Of a stretch of 64,000 bases of DNA, positions 23,601-31,170 are shown piece by piece; within the stretch, counting starts at the first letter, position 1, and each line of letters opens with the position of its first letter. Below the pieces are notes generated by a model. It saw only the letters and a program-made list of their open reading frames with translations, was not told where the DNA came from and did not search any database. The translations under genes were made by a program, and so were the position numbers. This DNA comes from Phoronis australis (Eukaryota; Phoronida; Phoronidae), in assembly GCA_002633005.1 (NCBI GenBank), contig NMRA01000050.1, positions 519,983-583,982 of the forward strand. Direction: 5' to 3'.

Positions 23601-26600
23601 TTATTTTTGTCCCAAATTGGTGATCATTTACTGTACTTCAGCTGAATACACTAAGGAAACTCTATCAGGTGTAACAACAACATTGGACATGCCTTTGTGT
23701 GACATTTACTGGACTACTTATGAGCAACACAATACTTTCTCTACCAATACAAATTGAAGTACAGCACTCGACACCAACTCACATTTGGGGACTCGGCAAA
23801 AATCCCAGGTCGCCAAAACTGACGTCGAAATCATAGAGGTCGTGCTGTACTCCGTTCTCAAAAAGTTATGAATACCTCAGTCTTCACTTTCTCCCTGTAA
23901 AAAGTATGCACCATAACCTTTTACTCAATTCCTCCTGCCAACGAGGAATGCAGATTATTGATCACGTACACTGGAGGCGCATCTTTCCGATCTTAAACCA
24001 TCTTTGCCAAACAATTCTGACTTCCATATCTTAGTTCCTGTAATTTTAGAGCATTTTATGTGTGCTGACTGCTGAGGGTGGCAAATGCACTGATTTCACG
24101 AAATAAACGGAAAAATTGTGAACCAACTAAAGGTGTTAAATCTAGGAAAACTTAGTAGTTTAAAGTTTGGAAGTCACCACATATGTTGAAACAAATTTTG
24201 GGAGAGCCATCTGTAAATTGATGCATTTCCCTGTCACAGGGACTAATTGTTTTACTAATCAAAATTACTTCTTTTTCCAGGACCGCCACCTGGTGTCTGC
24301 GTGTATAACAGTGCCACTCAAGGACAACGATTCTACAATGTGAGTAATACATAACTTGTGTTAGTTGATAACAGTCTTGCCATGTTATCCACCATTCACT
24401 TAGCTGGTGACCAGTGTATTGCACTTGTTTGCTTGTCGCTTTTCAAGCATTTCATAATTTTGTTAGCAAATTTCTCCTGGAAATTTTTTGTTAGTAACAG
24501 CCTGTGATGTGAGTGCAATTCTTGTCTGCGTAGTTATGTGTTATGTTGCTCCATTTATTCCACGGGACAAAGACTTATCTGTCATTGACATCCTGATGTG
24601 TGAGGTGTATGGTTTACCTAACAGTTGTTCATTGTCTTGCTTGCAGGCTTCAGACATTTGGCAAGATGGTCCATGTATCTCTTGTCAATGCGTCCCCAGC
24701 GCAATAGAGGGTGAGCATGAGGTGAAGTGTACTGTACAGCAGTGCCCCATAAAGGGTCAGGTGAGTGTGATAGTGGTCTCACAATTTGTCAACTCAAGCA
24801 GTTTGAATAAGAGTTGTGGACAATTTGGCCTGGTATTAACTACAGCAAGCTGCCGTAGGATTGGGTAATGCTCTGAGTGATGAGATATAGAAAAACATTG
24901 ACTTAATTAGCAACCTTTTATGAAATGGGTTGAGGTTTAAGAGAGCCAGCATAAAGATGACAACTAATCAACACTGATGAATAATGGGATAACAAGTTAA
25001 CTGAGGTCACTTCGAAAAAATGGTAGAAGGAAGACAACTTTTGTCCAACATTGAATCAACTTTTAAATCAGTAAATACTTGTTCTAGCCTACGCGCTGTT
25101 ATAATTTGCAGGAATATGATTACGTCAACGTCACCACCACAGAGTGTTGTCGACCAATGATTAAAACGAGATGCTTGGCAGACATTAATGGAGAGATGAA
25201 ATTATTCAAGGTAAGCACGCCTGTCGCGCCATAACATGATTCACTGTTACAGTGACACCATTGTTGATTTTGTGTGACACCCATTTTGTAAAGTTAAATA
25301 TGACTTGATTCGTGAAAATTTTGAGGGACAAGATTCAGAAACTCTTAGTCTACATAACTGCACATTATTTGATTTTGATGACATAATTTTAGATGTGATT
25401 TTGAGGCTTACATTAAGTTTTTGTCAATATTCTTTGTATAAATGGTATAAGAAATATGCAACCCATTCAAACTGTTTTTGGGACAATTTCATTACTTGTA
25501 TGCAACAACCATGATTTTTCAAGGTGCATGTGAATATACATGACGTTTTGCAATTCCTTTTTTTCTTTAATATTTCGAAAAATGTAAATATAATTTTTAT
25601 TTTTATTTTGCCGCATCCTTGTACACTAGCTTGCCCAAGAGACACAACCAGGGGTAATACTGGGTCACAGACTTTCGGTTGTTTTCACAAAGCTCTTGTC
25701 TCCCTACAGGCTGGTGAATCATGGGAGATACCTACACAGCCATGCACCAGGTACATGTGTGTCATGGAAGGTGGCACGGGTGCCAGGATAGAAGTGACCA
25801 AGGACACATGCTCAACCCCTGCACCTACTCTACCAACACCAACATCAGGTAACCCGGAGTCTATTTGATTTACAGCAGCACTTTAATGACTCAGTTTACA
25901 GCAAACCAATGTTTTTAACCATGCTATGAACATTCCCACTAAATAAGATTGGTTCTAACCCCAGTGGTTAAGGTAAACGGCGGGGTATGGAAAATTGAAC
26001 TAGACCGTATTTATCCACCTTGGCTGAGTCGCGCTCGGCTCACGATCAAAGGGATGCTGCCAAGCTGCTCTAGTCATCGAGTCACGAGCGAGGATAATTG
26101 GCTTCGCTCATGCGGATATGATCAGCTGATTANNNNNNNNNNNNNNNNNNNNNNNNNNNNNNNNNNNNNNNNNNNNNNNNNNNNNNNNNNNNNNNNNNNN
26201 NNNNNNNNNNNNNNNNNNNNNNNNNNNNNNNNNNNNNNNNNNNNNNNNNNNNNNNNNNNNNNNNNNNNNNNNNNNNNNNNNNNNNNNNNNNNNNNNNNNN
26301 NNNNNNNNNNNNNNNNNNNNNNNNNNNNNNNNNNNNNNNNNNNNNNNNNNNNNNNNNNNNNNNNNNNNNNNNNNNNNNNNNNNNNNNNNNNNNNNNNNNN
26401 NNNNNNNNNNNNNNNNNNNNNNNNNNNNNNNNNNNNNNNNNNNNNNNNNNNNNNNNNNNNNNNNNNNNNNNNNNNNNNNNNNNNNNNNNNNNNNNNNNNN
26501 NNNNNNNNNNNNNNNNNNNNNNNNNNNNNNNNNNNNNNNNNNNNNNNNNNNNNNNNNNNNNNNNNNNNNNNNNNNNNNNNNNNNNNNNNNNNNNNNNNNN

Positions 26601-28632
26601 NNNNNNNNNNNNNNNNNNNNNNNNNNNNNNNNNNNNNNNNNNNNNNNNNNNNNNNNNNNNNNNNNNNNNNNNNNNNNNNNNNNNNNNNNNNNNNNNNNNN
26701 NNNNNNNNNNNNNNNNNNNNNNNNNNNNNNNNNNNNNNNNNNNNNNNNNNNNNNNNNNNNNNNNNNNNNNNNNNNNNNNNNNNNNNNNNNNNNNNNNNNN
26801 NNNNNNNNNNNNNNNNNNNNNNNNNNNNNNNNNNNNNNNNNNNNNNNNNNNNNNNNNNNNNNNNNNNNNNCGTAAATTTGATGAATCCTAGCTTCCGATT
26901 TTACCCGTTTGGGAAACCGGGTTTCAACTGCCGTAGGCTCACTACAATAAGCGTCCCCTCCCCGTGAAGTGAATTTTTCTAAGCGTTTGTTTGAGCCAAT
27001 ACAGTATACAGCTTTCCACCAAGGCTAGGTGATGCAAGACATTATTCTTTGTTGCATTATAGTAACTGGTCTTGGCTAATTATCATTTTATGGCCTGGTC
27101 ATCCATTCAGCCAAAAGTAGTTCCAGAGGTGGCTTATCAGCCAATTATTCACGCATGCTGACTCACAATAGAAGCCTGATAAGAGTGAAGGTGGATAAAT
27201 GCGGTGTTCCTACAGTTTCTTGTTTTAGTGGATGTGTTCACCACATGCTTTTCTCCAATCTGAAAACCTGAAAGCCACTGCTTTTGTTGGTGGTAGTGAA
27301 TGGTTATTTTTAATTCGTGCATTCTCAGTCTGCCATCAATGGCCTATGCTAGCATTGACAATTTCGCTGGGTGGGGGCTTTACTACCAGGTATTGGAATT
27401 TCAACATGCTGTACCCATTTTTTATCATCAGCTGCATAAGCAGCATTGCCATTACTATCAATAGCACCCAGTTGGCAAGAACTGAGAAATATAAATACCT
27501 GGGTGTTGTGATTGATAATAATTTATCATGGGCCGAACATGTTGAGTATGCGCCTGTGCAAAAAAGTTTCTCAGCAGATTGGGCTTTTGTACAGAGTCAG
27601 GAGCTATGTTGATCAGGCTACTCTTCAGACTATGTATAGGAGTTTAATTGTACCACACTTTGATTACTGTGATGTTGTATGGGGTAACTGTGCATCATAC
27701 CTTCAGGATAGACTTCAAAAAATTACAAAAGAAGGCTGGGAGGCTGATACTCAACTATAGTCGCCTTTATAACGACTTTCCTAATTCTGACCTCGATACA
27801 CGTTGTTGGTACAGCCTGGTTAAAAGGCGTGCATTTCATTTAAACTTTATGGTGTACTAATTCACACATAGCCTCACACCTAATTACCTCACTACTACAT
27901 TCAAACTAGTCAGAGATTCTCACAGTTACAATGCTAGAGCAAGTGTTTTTGGCTGCCTGGTGCCAGATTAACCTAAAAACAACTGTGGCAACAAAACTTT
28001 TGCCTACAGAAGTGCTGTTGCTTACAACGGGCTGGGGACTGCCGTCGTGAACGTGCCCAATGTCCACGTCTTCAAACAGAATTACTGGGACTTTGTGCGT
28101 GGTTCGGGACTGTTGGCCTCAGCTCATTATTTTATTTCATTTATTAATCTTTTCAATCTAAGTGTACATAGCTCTTTGTATTTACTTCGTGTAATTCTTT
28201 CCGACTAGAACCACTGGAAAATCAGTGTATTCATTGAAGTAGTCACCCAGTCTTTTAAAGAGATTAAATAAATATTAAAAACCTAAACCATTCGTTTTTG
28301 TTTCAGTGTCACGACAGTGTGAAACGTGTAAGGCTGTGTTAACCTTTGGCAACCCTCAGGACACAGTCGGCTACTTCAATGTGGACATTGATGGCAAAGG
28401 CAAATGCAGGAACGAAGAAGTAATTGATGACTTGAAAGAGTGTGCTGGCTTCTGTGACTCCAGGACGATGTATTCACCACAGATGTTGTTCAAGAACAAC
28501 TGCAACTGTTGCCAGCCAAAGAAGACAGAGTCTAGACGGATCAAGCTGAAGTGCACCAATGGGGAGACACATTTCCGCGACTTCCTTATGCCAATAGTTT
28601 GTGGCTGTGGCTCCTGCCTGGGTGGAAACTAA
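8429..28632 (+). CDS. Block 2: VWD-C8-TIL-VWD-C8-TIL-VWC-CTCK mucin/vWF-like protein (21 exons, N-terminus not found)
   Basis: Twenty-one exons with canonical junctions join in one frame (1098 visible residues plus stop). Order by approximate residue: Ser/Thr/Pro linkers 1-87, first VWD ~88-290, C8 ~290-355, TIL ~356-416, second VWD ~417-610, C8 ~610-677, TIL ~678-746, VWC/B-type chain ~747-990, CTCK ~991-1098. The second VWD has the GDPHY and GNC motifs of calcium-binding VWD domains; the first lacks GDPH. No CGLC multimerisation motif is visible. The array resembles the D4-to-CK end of gel-forming mucins, whose products are secreted and disulphide-linked. No start or signal peptide was seen, so this is a partial tandem gene or an alternative 3' end of the upstream gene. 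Confidence 0.85.
9101..9181 (+). CDS. Block 2 exon: second Thr/Pro-rich linker
   Basis: The donor C|GTAAGT at 9182 is clear. Two acceptors are possible, GCATTTACAG ending at 9100 and AATCTAG ending at 9049. Both keep the phase 1 frame, so the exon could be 9050-9181. The translation ends LSTPTPTTVVT. Confidence 0.6.
9458..9580 (+). CDS. Block 2 exon: start of first VWD domain
   Basis: Acceptor TTTTTGCAG, donor GTAAGT, phase 1-1. The translation C-S-V-H-G followed by FKTFDGKHYNYEICKHTL is the opening strand pattern of a VWD domain (FDG..Y.Y...C.YTL). The GDPH motif of canonical VWD domains is replaced by VHGNS. Confidence 0.85.
10110..10258 (+). CDS. Block 2 exon: first VWD, middle part
   Basis: Acceptor CATTTCTAG; the donor is GTG|GTCAGT, a slightly weak donor chosen because it keeps phase 0 with the next exon. 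The translation carries SLEIVVDGRKLIL, a typical VWD core strand pair. Confidence 0.75.
10542..10661 (+). CDS. Block 2 exon: first VWD, continued
   Basis: Phase 0-0 exon of 40 codons, acceptor TGTTCACAG, donor GTATGT. It encodes PQFNMVIHWTKSYDVDVK, matching the VWD pattern of a hydrophobic strand plus a W before the GLCG loop. Confidence 0.8.
11171..11379 (+). CDS. Block 2 exon: end of first VWD (GLCG) and start of C8
   Basis: Acceptor TTTATTTAG, donor AG|GTGAGT, phase 0 to 2. NGLCGTLTGTPTDDL is the conserved closing loop of VWD. WGTRTYCPAVKQCP and AQQKCAAL open the C8 domain. Confidence 0.9.
11525..11870. repeat. Intronic insertion-like segment between ~30-bp direct repeats, GGTCGAC-rich core
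   Basis: Two similar segments, each TTTGAAAGTTAC followed by TACTATTTTGT, begin near 11527 and 11831. Between them is a GC-richer core with several GGTCGACC, GGTCGGC and CGGTCGG words and inverted pairs such as GCTAGGCG (11630s) and CGCCTAGC (11687). This looks like a small palindromic insertion inside the C8 intron; no coding frame. Confidence 0.5.
12122..12324 (+). CDS. Block 2 exon: C8 domain
   Basis: Acceptor CATGTCTTCTAG, donor G|GTAAGT, phase 2 to 1. VDDYMDVCVEDLCEC and KCKCDNLAFFSRSC show the even Cys spacing of a C8 domain between VWD and TIL. Confidence 0.9.
12667..12849 (+). CDS. Block 2 exon: first TIL domain
   Basis: Phase 1-1 exon of 183 bp, acceptor CCAATTGCAG, donor GTAAGT. 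The signature is CPPDQVWNECGGSCPRTC, then CVPGCQCRPG and a closing CVPIDQCEDC, giving the ten-cysteine trypsin-inhibitor-like (TIL) fold found after C8 in mucins and vWF. Confidence 0.93.
13456..13679 (+). CDS. Block 2 exon: start of second VWD domain
   Basis: Acceptor TTTGTGTCCAG, donor AAG|GTAGGG, phase 1 to 0. CTGYGDPHYITYDGHYFAF then GNCTYVLS is a canonical VWD opening with the GDPHY calcium-site motif intact. Confidence 0.93.
13959..14157 (+). CDS. Block 2 exon: second VWD, middle part
   Basis: Acceptor GTGTCTTCAG, donor G|GTAAGT, phase 0 to 1. IVVDGRKL repeats the VWD core motif seen at 10110-10258. The exon ends YYGITEGLCG, the conserved GLCG loop. Confidence 0.9.
14311..14802. mobile_element. 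Foldback-like inverted-repeat element in intron
   Basis: The segment 14311-14340 (GAATCAACAATTGGTTGGAC and ACTTCAAA) is matched in inverted orientation by 14773-14802. Further inside, both arms consist of degenerate words such as AACCAGTTGGCTGG and TTCAAAACC. No coding frame and no clean target-site duplication was seen. It behaves like a MITE or foldback element in the intron after the second VWD. Confidence 0.7.
15031..15211 (+). CDS. Block 2 exon: end of second VWD, start of C8
   Basis: Acceptor CTGTTGGCAG, donor AG|GTAATG, phase 1 to 2. GNCNNNKTDDL completes the VWD GLCGNC-N-x-D loop that contributes calcium ligands, and FGMSWLINN is the usual W-containing strand that ends VWD. CQPTSPNKAC opens C8. 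Confidence 0.9.
15753..15931 (+). CDS. Block 2 exon: second C8 domain
   Basis: Acceptor CTTTGCTCCAG, donor C|GTAAGT, phase 2 to 1. YYDSCVFDSGCSTG, CESFTAYARAC and VGVCLTWRS are textbook C8 landmarks. Confidence 0.92.
16104..16310 (+). CDS. Block 2 exon: second TIL domain plus Pro-rich tail
   Basis: Acceptor CTTTATTCCAG, donor A|GTAAGT, phase 1-1. CGANMEFNQCGPSCTKTC, then CFCKPGF and CVEENSC define TIL. The exon ends in DEPTPPTP, a short linker before the VWC chain. Confidence 0.92.
16583..18703. mobile_element. DNA transposon with ~21-bp TIRs, 7-bp target duplication TAACATA, non-autonomous
   Basis: The left end CCGTAAATGTTTGGGTTAAC and the inverted right end (CCGTAAACGTTTGGGTTAAC) differ at one base. 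Both sides are flanked by TAACATA (16576-16582 and 18704-18710). Subterminal regions on both sides repeat GTTAACCGCCCA-like words in alternating 25-35 bp spacing. The 2.1 kb interior holds only short frames, none recognisable as a transposase. A single undetermined base sits at 18015 between two nearly identical C-runs. Superfamily is open; a 7-8 bp duplication is compatible with hAT- or P-like elements. Confidence 0.8.
18015..18015. other. Single undetermined base between duplicated poly-C tracts
   Basis: The words GCATGTCCGCTTAC plus a C-run plus TTAT occur twice, joined by one N. This looks like an assembly join over a homopolymer, so the local duplication may be artificial. Confidence 0.7.
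19311..19514 (+). CDS. Block 2 exon: VWC-like module
   Basis: Acceptor TTTCATCCTCAG, donor A|GTAAGT, phase 1-1. CPPCPTLKVPIP, NGCCDKYEVVC and GQCCPVFEC mirror the block 1 exon 529-738 in length and Cys order. Confidence 0.9.
19683..21309. mobile_element. TIR transposon, CAGGGATATAC ends, 5-bp target duplication TTTCA
   Basis: The left end CAGGGATATAC is inverted at the right end as GTATATCCCTG, and TTTCA flanks both sides (19678-19682, 21310-21314). Inside each end are inverted GGGCGAGTAG / CTGGCGAGC words. CAGGG-type termini are usual in hAT elements, and a 5-bp duplication would point to the hAT5 branch; this assignment is an inference. The longest internal frame (20293-20694, 133 codons) has no recognised domain, so the copy is probably non-autonomous. 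Confidence 0.75.
20110..20180. repeat. TAAGCGCCCA-type words inside the 19683-21309 element
   Basis: AATAAGCGCCCATGCCCC and ATAAGCGCCCAGTCC occur here. The same GCGCCCA words fill the subterminal regions of 16583-18703, and an AATAAGCGTCCCC word lies at about 26946. This suggests nested insertions or a shared terminal-repeat vocabulary. Confidence 0.5.
21719..21771 (+). CDS. Block 2 exon: short Cys-rich exon
   Basis: Acceptor CATATTTCAG, donor GTAAGT, phase 1 to 0, only 53 bp. It encodes CPSTKGCVIGVKPECPP, matching the start of block 1 exon 1120-1319. Confidence 0.75.
22171..22400 (+). mobile_element. tRNA-derived SINE (tRNA-like head 22171-22240)
   Basis: A 70-nt head has a good polymerase III A box (TGGCTCAGTGG, 22176-22186) and B box (GGTTCAAATCC, 22219-22229) at normal tRNA spacing. 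Acceptor ends CAGTG / CACTG pair, and the anticodon loop would read CTCCCAC. Several stem mismatches and an unrelated tail beyond 22240 indicate a SINE rather than a working tRNA gene. The 3' limit is uncertain. Confidence 0.65.
22770..22833 (+). CDS. Block 2 exon: short Cys-rich exon
   Basis: Acceptor CCATTTCAG, donor A|GTAAGT, phase 0 to 1. It encodes GLEPTVEKEQKCGCISYHKPC, equivalent to GMLAERVFDACGCEEYKEC of block 1. A longer overlapping open frame (22654-22884) is in another frame and is not used. Confidence 0.75.
24281..24339 (+). CDS. Block 2 exon: short linker exon
   Basis: Acceptor TTCTTTTTCCAG, donor AAT|GTGAGT, phase 1 to 0. It encodes PPPGVCVYNSATQGQRFYN, parallel to the NTCFYNSTF tail of the block 1 exon. 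Confidence 0.75.
24647..24760 (+). CDS. Block 2 exon: VWC-like half-module
   Basis: Acceptor TTGCTTGCAG, donor CAG|GTGAGT, phase 0-0, 38 codons. ASDIWQDGPCISCQC and CTVQQCP follow the VWC pattern. Confidence 0.85.
25112..25210 (+). CDS. Block 2 exon: Cys-rich half-module
   Basis: Acceptor ATAATTTGCAG, donor AAG|GTAAGC, phase 0-0, 33 codons. YVNVTTTECCRPMIKTRC equals the first half of block 1 exon 3076-3297. Confidence 0.8.
25710..25848 (+). CDS. Block 2 exon: Cys-rich half-module with Thr/Pro tail
   Basis: Acceptor GTCTCCCTACAG, donor G|GTAACC, phase 0 to 1. GESWEIPTQPCTRYMC equals the second half of block 1 exon 3076-3297, but the exon then ends in STPAPTLPTPTSG. Its phase 1 end fits the phase 1 start of the CTCK exon directly. 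Confidence 0.85.
26004..27205. mobile_element. TIR element spanning the first assembly gap
   Basis: ACCGTATTTATCCACCTT at 26004-26021 is matched by its inverse (one mismatch) at 27188-27205. The segment after the gap (26874-26945) also resembles 21056-21130 inside the hAT-like element (ATTTGATGAATCCTA, then GGTTTCAACTGC). The element lies in the last intron of block 2. No target duplication was identified and the interior is mostly Ns. Confidence 0.6.
26133..26870. other. Assembly gap (738 N)
   Basis: Unresolved bases inside the last intron of block 2. Open frames crossing it are artefacts. An exon homologous to block 1 exon 4176-4446 could in principle hide here. Confidence 0.99.
27437..28110 (+). 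pseudogene. Non-LTR retrotransposon remnant (C-terminal end of the reverse transcriptase ORF)
   Basis: KYKYLGVVIDNNLSWAEHV is the conserved motif downstream of the catalytic core in CR1/L2/Jockey-type reverse transcriptases. It is followed in shifting frames by LLYRVRSYVDQATLQTMYRS, LIVPHFDYCDVVWGN, KKAGRLILNYS and, near the end, NARASVFG and FAYRSAVAYNGL. At least two frameshifts and several stops show it is dead. It ends about 200 bp before the CTCK exon acceptor of block 2. Confidence 0.8.
28307..28632 (+). CDS. Block 2 terminal exon: C-terminal cystine knot (CTCK)
   Basis: Acceptor TTTTTGTTTCAG, phase 1, stop TAA at 28630-28632. Twelve cysteines: QCETC, GKC, EC, FC, NCNCCQP, LKC and VCGCGSC, in register with the CTCK of block 1. 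The DTVGYFNVDIDGKGKCRN stretch parallels DTIGYFQLTVPGKGICRN there, so the two are close paralogues. Confidence 0.93.
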
Positions 28633-28907
28633 ATAACATGTCTGGACGTTGTGAATGAGAATGGACAGAGTTCTTTAATTTGTAATCGTTTGTGTAGCTC
28701 AGTGCTTTGTGAATCTTTATGGTGTATTTTCAATGGTCAATGTTGAGAAATGACCAGACGTTCAGTTGAGGTTACAACTTGTTTATTGCTCTTCGTACAA
28801 TATATAGACAATACCACCACAGTACTTTGAATATTCAATAACTTACAATTTCAGGTGGTGGGAGTTATAACTATTTTTTCTACAATTTTATACATATTAG
28901 AACTGGT

Positions 28908-28913
28908 AATAAA
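28908..28913 (+). terminator. Poly(A) signal of block 2
   Basis: An AATAAA lies about 275 bp after the stop codon of block 2, a spacing very like that of block 1 (about 250 bp). Confidence 0.6.
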
Positions 28914-30880
28914 TGACATTGCATTAATTGGTGCGCATTGTTTTCTACATCAAGATGACTAATACCCACTTTCTAAACCTGACATTCAATGATATCAATG
29001 TTGATTGAGTGGCACTAGATATAGACAACACGACCTTACCTTAAAATTATTTCAAGTACCAGAAAATGACTGGCCCTTTAACAAGTCCTGACCAAAAGAA
29101 AAGAAGTCACTGTCACTTAGTGACTCACATGATCTAATTTTTGACTGATCAAATGATATAAAATGCACTGGCTGGTTTGTTGCCCAAGACCTTGATGGCG
29201 TGGTAGCTGCAAGTTTAGGCACGAAACATTGACTCTATTCTTCAACATTTTTGTCACAGGTGCATAGCTTAATAATACGCTAACTTAAACCTCAGCAAAG
29301 AAGACCACTAGATCTTAGCAATAGACATCATGCCATAACCTCAAGCACATACTCTGACCAATTAGAAGGCATTAAGTATAAACAGTGCCAACACAAGATG
29401 CAATTCGATACCCAATCGCAGTTAACATTCACATAAGGTAAAACTAATGATTACTTTCAAGAGACGACATGATTTCATGAGTGCTAACACCTTGGTAAGA
29501 TAACAGAATTTTACAAAACTTCTCGACAAAAATGAACATTGAGAATTTTTTTATTATTTTACAGTCAACACTGTGCCCTAACATTTGGTAAAAATCTGAG
29601 GCCTGCTTTAACAAAGGTCATAACACATCAACCCACAGTTGCAATATGCTTGATACCATATAGCTCTTGTTTTGATCAGCTACTCTGCATTGCAGATGTA
29701 TTAAATTCTTAACGCAATGGGTATTATACAAGACAGACGAAACTGACAGATTTAGTGTTCTTCTTGGCCAAGTTGTGCAATCACAGTCAATGAAATGTTT
29801 TATGCGCAAATGACCAGAGGTGCATTCCTAAAATTATCCCTGCTACATAACCACCTTCATGCGCCATGGTAGCAAACTGTGTCCAATTAACATTGAAGTA
29901 GCAGCGACCTTTCATAAAACGGTCCTTTGAAGCATAACATAATGTATCACCGAAGTTTTGACCACAGCAACGACCTTTCATAAAACAGGCCCTTGAAGCA
30001 TAACATAAGCCTTTGAAACATGAACGGTAAATGATTTTTGTCCCACCATTGTAGTCTTTATCATAAACGTATAAAATAGACATGCAGTCAAATTACACAA
30101 ACTGTTCAAAACAAGCAAAATTCACGCTCAGAACCTGGCTATTAAATGAACTACTCGTCCTCAAATACAAAGGAAACCATAGGTTCTTCTAGAATTTACA
30201 TATTTATGCAACCCTACATGGGTGAAAAATTTCATATGGTGAAGGCATAATTTAGTTCTGCATAATGATAAACTAAATATTCCATGCTGGGCTAGCATGC
30301 CATTCTCATTTGCAGTTGACACTTAGGAAGTTTTAGTTCAGAGAACACAAACTCCAGTCAGAAGTGAGCTTACACATCAAAAGTTGATTTTCATTCAAGA
30401 GATGAAAATAGGAAGTGAGTGAGGAGTCAAGTACACCAAAAGGAGCAATTTTGCTGGTAATTGTTAAATTCCTGGGTAGCGAGAAGAGCTACAGCTGAGC
30501 GGTGCGATTTTTGATCGAGATCTAAAGATTGCTTTTTCAACATTTAGGAATAAATTCACGATGACTGTACTGATTGAGTAGGAGTGAAAATGATAAGGGA
30601 GAGAGCTTTGTTTTAATGATATAGGTTTCAATCTGATAATTCTCTGCACAACACTGGCGACGTGATTTTCACGTTGTTAGACGGGAGGATAGGTTTCCTT
30701 TAGGCTATTTTAACAGGCATAGGGCACAATTCAAACTCTTAGTATATACATGGGTAAAAAGTTTTCATTTTGGCCAATTACGTATAAATATTACCTCATA
30801 ACCCATCCTTACCTAAAAAGTCGGAGTGCTTCTGTCAACAAAAATGTTTACTGATATGACTTGCAACAAACTGAACACCA
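28914..30880. other. Intergenic stretch, one local duplication, no gene seen
   Basis: No frame here looks coding. A 66-bp-spaced direct duplication (29905-29942 and 29971-30008, CGACCTTTCATAAAAC and GAAGCATAACATAA) is the only structure noticed. Confidence 0.5.
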
Positions 30881-30884
30881 AGAG

Positions 30885-31170
30885 TATACTTAAGCATGAC
30901 TCAGTATGGTTCTTTGATGTGTAGCTAGATATACTTAAGCATGACTCGGTATGGTTCTTTGATATGAGTGGCTGGATATACTTAAGCATGACTCAGTATG
31001 GTTCTTTGATGTGTGGCTGGATATACTTAAGCATGACTCAGTATGGTTCTTTGATGTGTAGCTAGATATACTTAAGCATGACTCAGTATGGTTCTTTGAT
31101 GTGAGTGGCTGGATATACTTAAGCATGACTCAGTATGGTTCTTTGATGTGTAGCTGGATATACTTCCTCA
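30885..31170. repeat. 44-48 bp tandem repeat, 6 copies
   Basis: Copies begin with TATACTTAAGCATGACTC at about 30885, 30929, 30977, 31022, 31067 and 31114 and contain TATGGTTCTTTGAT. Length alternates because some copies carry GTGAGTGGCTGG and others GTGTAGCTAG at the join. Minus-strand frames through it are repeat artefacts. Confidence 0.95.

Noticed and set aside
25949-26875. 308-codon frame across the first gap
   Set aside because: It is open only because Ns cannot encode stops.
30935-31126. Minus-strand repetitive ORF (SKNHTESCLSISS units)
   Set aside because: It is the translation of the tandem repeat; no start context or domain.
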